In this document: positions 20,857 to 32,170 of the stretch, piece by piece
Position numbering within the stretch: position 1 is the first letter of the stretch
Layout of the letters: every line of letters starts with the position of its first letter
Assembly (NCBI GenBank): GCA_039704465.1
Contig: JASFAU010000006.1
Coordinates: 1,302,001-1,366,000 of the forward strand
Reading direction: 5' to 3'
Source: Plasmodiophora brassicae
Lineage: Eukaryota > Endomyxa > Phytomyxea > Plasmodiophorida > Plasmodiophoridae
Length of the DNA: 64,000 nucleotides
Program-made: the position numbers and the translations under genes
The notes under the pieces: model-generated
Told to the model about the DNA's origin: nothing
Database searches by the model: none
Seen by the model: the letters and a program-made list of their open reading frames with translations, nothing else

Positions 20857-23549
20857 ATGACGAGGAACGTGATCGACGAGGCGCGCGAGGCGCTGCTGGC
20901 GGCGATTGCGTCAGCGTGCGCGACGTCGCTGCAGGCCGAGATACCGGACGACGCCATGGCGACGCTGAGGAAATGCACGCAGCGGCCGCGCGGCCGCGGC
21001 CAAGGCGAACTCGCGTTCCCGTGCGCCTCGCTCTGCAAGTTGGTCGGCGGGCGCCCGCCCGCCCAGATCGCCACCGAACTCGCGTCGCTGCTCTCGGAGC
21101 GGATCACGTCGCCTGATGACGCGCTGTCCACCATCTTCGAATCCATTGTCGTGCAGGGCCCGACCCTGAACGTCACGCTGCGCACCGCCTTCTTCGCGTC
21201 CGTCGTCCACGCCATCAACCACGAAGGGTACCTGGACGCGCAGCCTGTCGGCAACAAGGAGAAGGTGCTTAGCATTGGGTGCCCATGAAGCTGTCGCCCC
21301 TAACGACGACGACGTTCGCCAGGTCATGATTGAGTATTCGCAGCCGAACACGCACAAGGCGTTCCATGTGGGTCACATGCGCAACGTGGCACTGGGCGAT
21401 TCGCTGGTCCGTCTGTGGGAGCATATGGGGCACAAGGTCGTCGCCGCCAACTACTTTGGCGACGAGGGCGCCCATGTCGCCAAGTGCCTGTGGCTGCTGA
21501 AGCAGCGCATGGACGAACGCGGGTGCGACCTGGACGGCCTGAACGTGCCCGACGATCGCAAGGGCGAGTACCTCGGCCTGCTCTACGCCGAGGCCAACGA
21601 CATGCTCGACCTGAGCCAGCTCACCAAATACCCGTACGATAGCGTCGTCGCCGCCCGCGTCGTATCCATCGATGCGCACCCTGCACCGAACGCCCCAAAG
21701 AACTGGCACGTCTGCCAGGTCGAGTACGGCGAAGGACGAACGGCGACCGTTGTCTGCGGCGGCACTGGATACACGGTTTGTGGTGATTGGGTGGCGAGCT
21801 CCTGCCCCCGTGTCTGACGGCTGGCTAGGTTGGTGACATGGTGGCGTACATCCCAGTCGGGACGCGGTTCAAGAAGCAGACGGTGGCGACGAAGGACATG
21901 ATGGGCGTGGAGTCCAGTGGCATCATGCTGGCGTACGCCGAGCTGGGCGCCCAGCCGCCGAAATCGGCGAGCGCGGCACCCGAGGCCGGCCTGAGCAACA
22001 AGCAGAAGAAGAAGGCGGCACAGGGCGCCAGCCAGGGCGGCGACGCCAAGGCGATCATGCTGATCGCGGAAGAGTGTTCGCCCGGCGACGCCCTGATCGA
22101 GATCGGCAAGCTTGACAAGAAGCACCCGGGATCGGTCCAGGAGGCGTACAAGAAGCAGAAGAAGGAAGTCGGCGACGTCCTGCTCAAGTTGGAATCGGGC
22201 GACCCGGACTGGTGTGCACTGTGGGCCGCGACCAAGAAGTGGAGCCTGGACGAGTTCAAGTCGATCTACGCCTGGCTGGACGCCGTCCGTCATCGACCTG
22301 CGTACGTTTGATGGTCGTCACTGACGGTGGTGCAGAGGTTCGACCACGATTTCTTCGAGTCGGAGGTCAGCGAGGACAGCAAGGCCATGGTGATGGAGAA
22401 CTACCAGCTCGGCAAGGAGGGCGCCAGCGTCATGGTGGAGACGAACGGCGCCATCGGCTGCGACCTGTCCATGTGCAAGCCGCCGTTGCCCTTCCTGGTC
22501 CTCATCAAGTCGAACGGGGCCGGCCTGTACGCCACGAAGGATCTGGCGCTGGCGCGTCGCAAGTTTGACGAATTTCACATCGACCGCAGCATCTACGTTG
22601 TCGATGCCGCCCAGAGCTGCCACTTTCAGCAGGTGTTCGCCTGCCTCGATCGCATGGGGTACCCGCAGGCCAAGAAGTGCTTCCACCTGGCGTACGGGCA
22701 GGTCGTCGGTGAGCATGGCAAGATGAGCTCCCGGGATGGCACCGTCATCTACTTCTCGGAACTCAGAAAGCAACTGGTAGGGGCGCGCTGGAACGGGCGC
22801 GTTGCTCGCATCGGGGTAATGGTTGCACAGGCGGATGAGATCATGGAATCGTACCTGAAGAAGTACAAAGACGGGTTCTTCCTGCAGGCGAAGAAGGACG
22901 GGTCGACCGTCGAGAAGGAATGTGAGATTTGGTCGCCCGACGAGATTGAATCTGGTACGTGCCGGGCCTGTCTCTGCCTGTCGCTGTGCCCGCCGTCTGC
23001 TGATGCGTTCGCTGTGCAGTGAAGCACGCCATCTCGGTGGCCACGATCAAGTACCGCATGCTGAACCAGGACCCGATCAAGGACATCACGTTCATCCTGA
23101 AGGATTGGACCGCCAAGACGGGCGATACGGGTTGGTTGGGCCGCGTGCCCTCGTCATCCAGCCCGCCTGCTGATCGGTTCCCTGCAGGACCGTACATGTG
23201 CTACGTGTACGCGCGCATCAAGCAGATCCTGGCGAAGGTGGGCACACCCAGCGACGGGCGCGTCGACCTGGGCCTGCTGGGCAGCGAGTACGACCGTGCG
23301 CTGCTGTACTCGCTGAACTCGTTCTGGCCGACGGTGGAGAAGGCCGCCTACGACTACAAGCCGTTCGTGCTCTGCAAGTTCCTGTTCGACCTGTCCAAGG
23401 ACTTCAACGCCTGGTACGAGCGGTCGCCGGTCATGGACGCGCCCACCGCCGACCTGCGCGTCACGCGCGTCGAGTTCATCGTCGCCGTCGGCGCCGTCAT
23501 CAAGACCGGCCTCAGCCTGCTCGGCATCCGAACCGTCAACCGCATGTGA
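20857..23549 (+). CDS. Arginyl-tRNA synthetase with internal tRNA-binding (PheT/EMAPII-like) domain
   Basis: Seven exons (20857-21264, 21323-21775, 21829-22284, 22336-22776, 22831-22954, 23020-23130, 23188-23549) give 784 residues. The HIGH signature is FHVGHMRN (about residue 151) and the KMSKS signature is KMSSRDG (about 568). An anticodon-binding helical domain ends in the typical LGIRTVNRM. Between them, at about 244-327, is an OB-fold segment VVAARVVSIDAHPAP...WHVCQVEYGEG...VVCGGTGYTVGDMVAYIPVG...GVESSGIML. This resembles the tRNA-binding domain of bacterial PheRS beta and of EMAPII/Arc1p. A Lys-rich linker (SNKQKKKAAQ) follows. It charges tRNA-Arg in the cytosol. The insertion is unusual and is spanned by an intron, so it is not an assembly artefact of one exon. 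Confidence 0.9.
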
Positions 23550-23612
23550 TCACGACATACATCGCCCAGTAGATTGTCCCAGGCGGGCCGCCGCATCGCT
23601 TGGTTGTATTGC

Positions 23613-23828
23613 TCAGTAACGGGGCGGCTGCTGCGGGTACCCTTGCTGGACGTAACCCTGCTGAGGCTGCATCATCACCGGCTGCTGAACAACCATGGGC
23701 TGCTGCTGCTGCCGGCGACCGTCTCTGCCGCCGCAGCAGCACATCGTCTTGCAGCACCAGACGCAGGCGAAGCAGCAGGCGAGTTCTTCCAGGCAGACGC
23801 AGCACTCAAACATCTCGAAGGGGTTCAT
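23613..23828 (-). CDS. Small Cys-rich Gln/Pro-tailed protein
   Basis: A 71-residue single-exon frame from an ATG at 23828. The N-terminal half has eleven Cys in clusters (ECCVCLEELACCFACVWCCKTMCCCGG). The C-terminal half is Q/P/G/Y-rich (QQGYVQQGYPQQPPRY). This is roughly the layout of CYSTM or cornifelin-like small membrane-associated proteins with the two halves exchanged, and lipid attachment through Cys is possible. It lies tail-to-tail with ArgRS, 63 bases away. Confidence is moderate because the frame is short. Confidence 0.5.
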   Translation of the reverse strand: MNPFEMFECCVCLEELACCFACVWCCKTMCCCGGRDGRRQQQQPMVVQQPVMMQPQQGYVQQGYPQQPPRY

Positions 23829-24231
23829 CCTGCGCGCGTGTCGGCGAACCTAGGCAAGTCAGTCGAGCCCTTGTTGTTGAACTTGTCGGCGTTGCGCGCT
23901 CGCTTTCTCTCTGGAATCACGGATTCGTCGTCGGTGGTCTACTGCCGAGAGCCACAACAAGGTGCAAGTTGAGTCAAGGCGCCATGACGCAACCCTGGCG
24001 GGTGACTTGGCACCGGGACGTCGCCACCGCATAGCAACGGGGGCCCGGCGGCCGGTGATGATCTACGCTGGCGCTGGAAGAGGTGCGAGCCCAACCGCGC
24101 CGGCGTAAGAGTTGTCCTCAGGGCAGCGAGATCGTGGTCCAGGGCGTTCGCATCGTGGCGTGGCGCCTGACATACTGGTGGTCGGGACGAGCCTGCTAAG
24201 GTACCGGACGTGGCAGCGAACGGCAGTCGTG
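23829..24231. other. Intergenic, no supported gene
   Basis: These 403 bases lie between the small Cys-rich protein (which starts here on the - strand) and the 3' end of the histone-fold gene. I see no family motif. It should contain the promoter of the Cys-rich protein. Confidence 0.3.
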
Positions 24232-24979
24232 TTATTTATCAGGCACAGTGGGATGACGTGGGGGATCGATTGCAAACCTCGAGCAATTGTATCGCGCCCG
24301 GGTAGTCTTGCCGGGGACGATGTCCAGCAGGAATTCCCAGCGCTCGTCGTCCCGGACAACGTCCGCTGCGCGCCCGATGGCTCAGACGGGCATGCAACGA
24401 CCAGAACCCTGCGATCGTCCCTACCGAGGTCTTTGTACTGGATCGTACGACGACCTTCGGTCACTGCACGACGGAATCCCGCTTGCGCCAGTCGAGCAAT
24501 CATGAATTCCTGTTGAGCGGGGTTCGGCCACGAACGATAACGATAGATCAGAAAATGGACACGACGTACGGTGCTCTTGGCAATAACGGCACCAGCATCG
24601 CCTGTGGGGCAACCGTATCACGACGGTCAGTGTCGCCTACGCACGCGCGCGCGCCCATTTGGCCAGACCGACCTGCCAGACTGTTGACCGATGGCGTGCT
24701 CTTGATGACCTTGCGCACACGCGTCATCGGCAGGGTCACCGGGCCCAGCGGCAACCCTGGCAGCGTGTCATCATGCGTCTTCTTGACCCGTTTCGCCTTC
24801 GGCGGCGGCGATACCTTCACGACGACGGGGACGGCGGCGCCCACATCCGCCTCCTCGTCCTCCTCGTCAAACTCGTCCTGGGCCTCGGGTTCCGCCCTGT
24901 CATCCCCCACTGGCATCGCTGGCGCATCCGGCACAGCAGGCGCCTGCCGCCCCTCGACATCGCCTCCGTCGACATCCAT
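24232..24979 (-). CDS. Histone-fold protein of the Dpb3/Dls1/CHRAC1 type
   Basis: Exons 24673-24979, 24570-24601, 24425-24509 and 24232-24365 give 185 residues. An acidic N-terminus (EFDEEDEEADVG) and a basic patch (PPPKAKRVKKTH) precede the fold. The fold reads across three splices: LPMTRVRKVIKSTPSVNSLAG, DAGAVIAKSTEFMIARLAQAG, then RRTIQYKDLADVVRDDERWEFLLDIVP. This is the H2A/NF-YC-like fold of DNA polymerase epsilon subunit Dpb3 (POLE4), its chromatin-remodeller counterparts Dls1/CHRAC1, and Hap5 relatives. It pairs with an H2B-like partner. The acidic extension favours Dpb3, but this is not decided. The frame-restoring 32-base exon is strong support for the model. Confidence 0.82.
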
Positions 24980-25343
24980 CGCAATCGACGAACGTTGCCG
25001 CGGCGCAAATCAAAAACTCGCCGCACGGAGCGACGCCGCCGGGGCTGTTACACGTCCGTCGCCCGAGCGCTGCAGCGCCCCGTGTCGCGACTGTGCAGTC
25101 GCACAGTTGCACAGTCGCGCAACTGCAGTACGTCGTCGGTTCGGGAAGACTGGCGCCTGGCGGGATCTTTTTCGTCATCATTTGGGCGATATTTCGAGGG
25201 GGATGGATGTGGCAAGCGCGCACCCGTTGGCCATGCTGTCGGGGCGTCGTGACAACGTGCCCAGGAGGGTGGGGGTGGCGCGTGCCCCTGTCTCCCCCCA
25301 GGTGAACCGATCGCCATAGTGAAGGCAGGAGCGCGCGCCAGCG
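24980..25343. promoter_or_regulatory. Divergent promoter with a 12-bp inverted repeat
   Basis: This 364-base region separates the head-to-head starts of the histone-fold and exportin-7 genes. At 25086-25119 it holds a perfect inverted repeat, cgcgactgtgca / tgcacagtcgcg, with a 10-base spacer that itself contains cgcacagt. This is a candidate binding site for a dimeric regulator shared by both genes. No known factor is claimed. Confidence 0.45.
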
Positions 25344-28300
25344 ATGGAGGTGGCGCGGCTCGAGGCCCTCGCCTACGATATGTTCTCGGGCGCCGACCCG
25401 AGAGCGAGGACGGCGGCGCGGGTGACGCTGATGCCGTTCCAGTCGTCGGCGGAGTGCATCCCGCAGTGCCAGCTGCTGCTGCAGCAGTCGACGAAACCGG
25501 AGGCGCTGCTGCTCGCGGCCACGTCGCTGCTCGAGCTGCTGACCATCTACTGGAACCGGTTCGACGCCGACAAGACGGTCGACATGCGAAATTCCCTGCT
25601 GCAGTTCCTCGTGCAGGACCGGCGCCTGCCACCGTTCGTGACGTCGGCCGTGATCCGCCTGCTGGTGCGCATCACGAAGCTCGGCTGGCTGCAGAACCAC
25701 GCGCACAGGACGATCTGCGTCCAGGTCGGTCAGCTCATGGCGTCGCCGACGGTCGCGCACCGTGTTCTCGCCCTGCAAATCCTGCTCGAGCTCGTCGCCG
25801 AGATGTCGTCGCCGACGAAATCGCTGTCGTTCGCCGCGAACCGCAAAGCGGCCCTGTCGTTCCGTACCGACGCGCTGCTCGACATTGTCACGCTCGCGCA
25901 GGTCGTGCTGCGAAGCGAGAGCGGCGCACGCAGCCAGTGCAAAGTGCTCGCTCTGCAATTGTTCACGAGGTGTCTGGCTGCCAACGTGGTCGGGTCGCAA
26001 GCCGAGGAGGTGCGGTGACGCGCGGGCTCTCGCCGGTGGTGCTGAATCGGCCCTCCACGTGTAGGCACTGGAGGAGACGGGCTCGTTCATGGTGCCTGAT
26101 TCCTGGAGGGCCGTCCTGGCGGACCCATCCCTGTTCGCTCACGTCCTTCAGCTGGCGGCGTCCAGTGGCGACCAGACGGAAGTGGCCGAGGTCGGTTGTC
26201 ATCACCGCAGGAGGGGTCCCCCAATGCACATCGGCTGACGGCTCGCAGTGCTTGGACGCGCTGGCATACTACGCCAGGGTTCGGCGCTCGCTCTTCACTC
26301 CCGATGCTGTCCGCACGACGTTCCTGGCAGGCGTCTGTCGCGGTCTCCTGGAGATATCCAAACGGTCCCATGGTTGTGCCCCCCTTCCCCGAATCCATGC
26401 CGGCCTGCAACCCTGGACTGACGGTTCGGTTTGCAGCCGTCCTTGTGAGCGACGAGACACTGAGTGCGTTCGCGCGCGTCCTGTGCAACCTGAAGGCCAC
26501 GTTTCAGCTCGTCGACTTCTACCAAATGCCGGACCACCGGTCGTGGATCAACGAGATGGCCGAGCTCACGTTGAAGACGTTCAAGATATCGCAGAACGAT
26601 GCGGTGCGAAGCGGGTGCGGCATGTGCTTGAACGGGCGCCTCCCTGAACCGATCACACTAGGCCTCGTGCACTCTGCTGAAGTTCTGGGCCGGGTTCGCC
26701 AAGGCGGGTCGCTTCACGCAGCAGGCCAACAGGGACGACGGGCAGCCCAGGACGATGACAACGGAGTCGCTGAACGATGTCATCCTTCGTTTGGCACTGA
26801 TCTTCATGGAAAGCCAGGTACCGTGTCGTGCCGGGCGCCTGACGCCCAATGCCGCCTGACGTGCCTGCCAGCTGGATAGCGTTTTCCGACACGCGCAGCG
26901 AGGCGAACTGGCCGAGTTCCTGTCCGACGAGCGGCTCCAGGAGCAGATGGAAAGCCTCCAGGTCCTGTTCCGTCACCAGTATGGGCAAACGGCTGCGTAC
27001 TGGGGCAAACTGTTCGACGAGGCCGACAAGCAGTACCGGGAGCAGGTCGGGTCATCGGAATTCTCGGTCTGCTGGGTGGAAGCCTGACTGGGGCACACAC
27101 AACAGCTGGCCGCCAAGAGACCCGTCGGGTCTGCCGAGAGGGCGCTGATCGAAGGTAGGCGTGCGCGCGCCGGATTCCAATGAGGCGTCGATTCAGAACG
27201 GTGGCCGCACCCTAGGACGGATCTCGTGGTTGGTGCACGTTGGGGCCAGCGTCGTCGGCATCCCCAAAGCGGTCTCCGGGTCGCGCTTCGGGGAAACCAC
27301 CGAGCAGAACGCGCGCGTCGATGCCGAAATCGCATTCCGGGTGCTGCGGCTCATGGAATGTGTAGGCGCGGTGCCTGGCCGACCTTCGCTGGGCTTCATC
27401 TCTGAGTGTGTGTGGCGTCAGGGTTCGCACGGCGCCCTACTGGAGCAGGCCATCCTGGGGTTCCTGGAGCAGCTGCGCCTGGCGTATCTGGTTGACATTA
27501 CGCGCGTGCTGTCGACCACTCAGCGCGCGAAGTTCGAGCAATTCTACACGGCGCTGTCGTCGTTCTGCGGCACGACGATGGGGCACGAGCAGATCCTGTC
27601 GTCCATCGTCGTGAAGCTGTCGTCCAACCTCAGACAGTTCGCTGACAACGCCGCCATCACCGAGGCGTGCATCGAGCTGATCAACCAGCTCAGCTGCCAC
27701 TCGTTTACGGGCAAGCTGATGAAGCACCTCAACATCATCGGCGCCATCATGTCGCTGACAGCGGTCGGCGCGCGTAACCTCTGCATGGCCCCCTCGAAAC
27801 TGACGCCCGTCGTCGCAGGGATCGTCGAACCTGGAGCTGCGCTCCCAGTTCTACGCCTGCTGGTCGAGGTCGTTGCTGGTCGACGACGCTGACGATCCCG
27901 CGTCCCAGTCGGGGAACGGTGACGGCGGCGACACCGTCGACGACCAGCCCGCGTTCAGGGCGGCCGTCACCGACGTGTTTCAACCTCAGTTCGCGAAGCT
28001 GGCCGCGATGTCCCTCGACGAACTTCGGCACACGGAAACCGGCGCGCTCGCCGCCGTCGCCAGTGACCTGCGGGGCGTCGTCAGCGCCTGCCGCGAGTCG
28101 TCGCATGTACCGTTCGGAAATCGGGGCCCACAGTTGCGCCTGGTCTAACGGTCGCTTCCTAGTTCGGCGTGCTGTTCTCCTGGGTCGAACCGCACCTGCC
28201 CGTGTTCCACAGGATCATGTAAGCGCGCCCGCACGCGCGCGCCCTCGTCGCCGCGTGTGTGATCTGACGCCCCTCCCCGGTCAGGTCGGCGAGGCACGAT

Positions 28301-29635
28301 TCCGCGATCGTCGCCTGTGCGATCCTGTCCCTGCTGCAGGAACTGACGAGCCACCGCGCGACGCCGTTCTCCAGCAACTCTGCCGACGGCATTCGCCTGT
28401 TTCGCGGTATCGCCCCCACGCTGCTGGCGTACGCGCGGCCCAGGATCCTGCACCGGGAGTCGAACGAGCAGGTACGGCGAGGGCGCATCTCGGGGGCCGA
28501 TGAGCGCGTCCCGAACGTGTGCGATAGGCCGGGGCGATCGTGCCCGGACTGTACGACGACGACGATCCCCGGAGCGTGCTCGCCGCGTCCCCGACGAACG
28601 CGGGCAGCAATGCGGGCAGCCCCCGGCAGGCGGGCACCACCCGGGACGCGACGCGCCACCACGACCTGATCGAAGACGACCTCGTCAACCTGCAAGTCTT
28701 CCTCGACGTCGTCTCGCGGTGCCTGCGCGGCGACTTCGTTCAGGTGCGTCTCCCAGGTGTACACCGTCCTAACGCGACGCCCCTGAACGTGGTGGTGGTG
28801 GGCGTTGGCCAGGTCGGCGCCATGCAGTTCTACCAGGATCGCACGGCGGTCGACCTGATCCGGGCGACCGTCCTGGTGGTGCTGTCGGGCCATGTCCCGC
28901 TGCAGGACATCGTGTCGCGGGTCCCGCTGGCCAAATCCTACTTCGGCGTCGTGCAGGTCATGTTCGACCTGTTCGCCGACGTCGCCCTGGCCGAGTTCGA
29001 CCCCCAGATCGTCCAGGAGCTGATCGTGTCTGTGGCTCGTGGGACGACTGGTTTCGGTACGCCCTGACGATGCTCAGCGCGTCTGGGTGCGGTAACACGC
29101 CCCTGGCTGTCCCGTAGATCACGAGAACGCGGGCCTCTGCTTCGACACGCTGGCGTCGATATTCAACTTCCGGTTCGACCAGGCGAAACGACGTCCGCAG
29201 ACGACGATTGCCGGGCCATCGCCAGCGCTGGGCCCGCGCCTCGACGCGGCGCTGACCGCCGGCAATGCAAACGTGGCCAGCCACCTCCTCGAGATGCTGC
29301 TCGACATGGCCTTGTTCGAGGCCGACCCGAATCACGCGAAGATCGCCAAGGCGCTGCTGCCGCTGATGCTAATGCAGGAGAAGGTCGGCAACGGTTGCCC
29401 GGCCACGTGGGCGCTATGGATGACCCCGTTCTGGCAGGATTTCGAGACCTACAAAGCCAAGCTCGTTCGGGGACATCCAGAGGCCCTGTCGCAACGGATA
29501 TCGCGCGAATTGACGTTGATCACGCACGGGTTGAGCGGCGCCTCGATCGGCAAGCACAACCTGGCGCAGCTGGCCGCCAACCTGCTCCTCGTTCGCATTC
29601 ACGTCGCTGAGCTCGGTGTTCGAGCAGTCCAATGA
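25344..29635 (+). CDS. Exportin-7 / RanBP16-family nuclear transport receptor
   Basis: Fifteen exons (25344-26009, 26065-26190, 26249-26372, 26437-26603, 26662-26817, 26872-27045, 27106-27154, 27216-27370, 27422-27763, 27819-28106, 28163-28218, 28285-28471, 28528-28743, 28813-29038, 29118-29635) give 1149 residues, against about 1090 in animals. The start (LEALAYDMFSGADPRARTAA...PQCQLLLQQSTKPEALLLAA) is the importin-beta N-terminal domain. RITKLGWL, VPDSWRAVLAD, CLDALAYYARVRRSLF, RISWLVHVGASVVGI, ASDLRGVV and FSWVEPHLPVFHRIM follow in the family's order. HEAT-repeat helices run throughout. The protein would carry cargo between nucleus and cytoplasm with RanGTP. An acidic/Ser-Gly-rich insertion in exon 13 is lineage-specific. 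Confidence 0.93.
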
Positions 29636-30359
29636 CACACGGTTTGACCCGGGGATCGGCCTATGTCGCTATTTATGTACATACAGTTATGCGCAAACGG
29701 TTGCTGGATGTGATGTCGGAATAATCGGAGACCATGCCGACACGGGGGGCGCTCGACGTTCGAACAGTCAGGCATGGTACTATGGAAAACGGCGTCGCTG
29801 TAGGACCCTGGGCGAGGAGCGGCGCGGGATCCCGCCAGACGATAACCGCCCAGCGGGAACCACAATCGATACGGTTTGGGCATCGACTACCGACGCAGCG
29901 GCGCCAGCGAACGGGAACAAGGCCCCGCGCTGGCGCCGGATGCCAGGTCCATCGTAAATGGCGAACCCCGCTGCGCAGTCCGTACGCAGTCGGCTGCCCC
30001 CTGTATATGGCACGTGCCCTAGTATTGCGCCTTGGCTGCAAGTTGTCGCAAAACAACGCCATCGCGGGACGCATCGCCTCCGACTTTGCGTCTACACTTT
30101 ACAGCCAGTTGATGCATTCCGGATCGCGGTCGACAATCGAAACCTGACTATGTCCAGCGATGGAGCACGTCGAGGCCACGGCGTGACACCCGGTCAGGGC
30201 CGGAACTAGTGCGACCGAATGTCGACGTGGATTCAGATTGATCGATCGATCGGTCGCCACCCGGTGCGGGCATGCCTGTGTCCGTCAAATCCATATTTAG
30301 TCACCGTAGGACGTCCTGCACCCTAACCAACCCACGTCGACCTGCGCCCATCAACCACC
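29636..30359. other. Intergenic, no supported gene
   Basis: These 724 bases lie between exportin-7 and the repeat-bearing surface protein. Frames are short and contradictory, with no splice-consistent family match. The last part holds a run of gatc repeats (about 30239-30252) upstream of the next gene. Confidence 0.3.
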
Positions 30360-31625
30360 ATGTACAACGGCAAGCTGCTCCTGATCGCGGTCGCGACGTC
30401 CCTGGCCGTCATCGTGCAAGGAACGACGCCAACTGGGGAAGAGACCAATCCGGGAGTGCCAGCGGAGACCCAAGTGATTGTCCAATTCCGGAAAGACGTT
30501 GCGCCGATCGCCAAGGCCGCCGTTGACGGAGCGGGCGAGAAACGGGTCGACGACCTGAAGAACGTCGAGGAGCTGCGTGCCCGCACGACCCACATGACAA
30601 ACCGTGGGTGGTTTGGGCGCGCGAGATATATGGATATTGCAATCGACAAGCTCCAGAAGGTCCACACCAAGGCCGCCAAGGATGCGAAGGGCGATGCCGC
30701 CACCGTCGCCAAGCTGGATGAACTTCGGGATGACGTAGAGGAACGGCTCCGTGAACTGATGTACGATGATGCCGTGATCAAGTTCCAGGAAGAGGTGAAT
30801 GACATCGTCGTCGACACGTGCGGAAAAGGCCTGCAGGACAACGTGGCCCCGGCGGCGACGGACACGGACGCGACGGACGCTGGTGCTCTGCTGAAGGAGC
30901 GTCGCCGCCTGGCGATCGCGCTGGTGCAGGAAGCCAACGCGCGGCTGCAGGCGCTGTACGATGATGCCGTCAGCAACGTCCAGGAACGCGACGGCGCCAA
31001 CGGCAAGGTGAACGTGAAGGCCATGGTCTCACAGCGGCAGATGCAGGCCGCGCTGACGGCGGCCCGGAACGACCTCGACGCTCTGGTCCCTGCGCATCCC
31101 GACGTGACCGAGTTCCAGGCGGTCGCCGACAAGATCGTTGGCAAGGCCGAGGCCGATGCGAAGACGGAGGCCCCGATCGTGAAGGCCGCCCAAGGCGAAC
31201 TGGAGGCGGCGTACAGGCAGGCCGTTGAGGCCTTCGAGGACGGCAACGACGCCGCCGCCAAGAATGACCTGGACAACGCAATGGAGACCGCCCGGAAGGT
31301 CCTCGGACGGCTCCTTTCGAACGCGGGCGCCGAGCCGCCGAAGAAGGAGCCGCAGACGAACACGGCGCGCGCCGAGCCGCCGAAGAAGGAGCCGCAGACG
31401 AACACGGCGCGCGCCGAGCCGCCGAAGAAGGAGCCGCAGACGAACACGGCGCGCGCTGAGCCGCCGAAGCAGACGAACACGGGCGCCGAGCCGCAGAAGC
31501 AGACGAATGCGGTCGCCGAGCCGCAGACGCGGGATTCGAAGACGAGCGCCGTCGCCGCTCCGACGACCACGGTCGCCTTCAGCAGCGCGGTCACCGCCGT
31601 TCTGGTCGCCGCCGTGGTCGTCTAA
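30360..31625 (+). CDS. Surface protein with coiled-coil body, tandem repeats and GPI-like tail
   Basis: A 421-residue single-exon protein. The signal peptide is MYNGKLLLIAVATSLAVIVQG. The body is Ala/Lys/Asp-rich and helical, with repeated elements such as ERLRELMYDDAV and ARLQALYDDAV, suggesting internal duplication. Residues about 324-390 carry tandem AEPPKKEPQTNTAR repeats and degenerate versions. The C-terminus is a hydrophobic stretch (VAFSSAVTAVLVAAVVV) ending the chain, as in GPI-anchored proteins or a tail anchor. The function is unknown. A wall or surface role is inferred from the layout. A decayed relative lies at 20585. Confidence 0.82.
   Translation: MYNGKLLLIAVATSLAVIVQGTTPTGEETNPGVPAETQVIVQFRKDVAPIAKAAVDGAGEKRVDDLKNVEELRARTTHMTNRGWFGRARYMDIAIDKLQKVHTKAAKDAKGDAATVAKLDELRDDVEERLRELMYDDAVIKFQEEVNDIVVDTCGKGLQDNVAPAATDTDATDAGALLKERRRLAIALVQEANARLQALYDDAVSNVQERDGANGKVNVKAMVSQRQMQAALTAARNDLDALVPAHPDVTEFQAVADKIVGKAEADAKTEAPIVKAAQGELEAAYRQAVEAFEDGNDAAAKNDLDNAMETARKVLGRLLSNAGAEPPKKEPQTNTARAEPPKKEPQTNTARAEPPKKEPQTNTARAEPPKQTNTGAEPQKQTNAVAEPQTRDSKTSAVAAPTTTVAFSSAVTAVLVAAVVV
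31329..31454 (+). repeat. 42-bp tandem repeat, three perfect in-frame units
   Basis: The units begin at 31329, 31371 and 31413 and differ by no more than a base or so. Each encodes the 14 residues AEPPKKEPQTNTAR. Shorter decayed units (AEPPKQTNTG, AEPQKQTNAV) follow to about 31520. The repeats keep the frame of the surface-protein gene. Confidence 0.9.
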
Positions 31626-32170
31626 GCGCCCCCCTGGGCCAACCTGCGGGTCAATACACGGGTAGTAGGCGTCTGCTCTACTGTGCACGAGGCATTCCTG
31701 GCTGTCGTGTCGCAGACGGATGGGCGACTCTCGGCCGCGATGACCATCCGCCTGGGGCACGTGCATGCAGGGTTGCCCCCGTGGCCCACAGAGCTGGTCA
31801 AGGAAAGTAGGCGCAGGGTGTTCGATTCCAAGGTCGAGCCCCGATCGAATCCTCGATGCGGCCAACACAGAAATTGCGATAGCGTCGACAGAGAGGGGCG
31901 AACGTGATCTGCCCCGACCTGGTACGTCCGACGTATAGGGCGTACTAGGGATACAGCCCTGCTGGGAAACTCGTCACCTGGTTCGGGCGCGCCTAATGGC
32001 GAGATGACCTCACGCCTACATATGGTACGTGTAGGATCACATTTGTGCACTGAAACGGTCCCTGTACGCATGCGGCAGGTACCGTTTAGGCGGCGTGACC
32101 AGGTCCAGGCGGAGCTTTCGTTACTCGGGTTGCGCCCTTCATTCTTCGGCGGGTGACCGGCGCGTGCGCG
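31626..32170. other. Intergenic, no supported gene
   Basis: These 545 bases precede the C2-like gene. No frame shows family features, and the composition is less GC-rich than coding DNA here. Confidence 0.3.

Noticed and set aside
23613..23828. Cys-rich small protein as a secreted toxin
   Set aside because: No signal peptide, and the Q/P/Y tail is unlike secreted Cys-knot peptides; a lipid- or membrane-associated protein is more likely.
24900..26090. A 396-codon frame on the - strand over exportin-7 exon 1
   Set aside because: It is antisense to the well-supported exportin-7 and histone-fold exons; the composition is Arg/His-rich without motifs.
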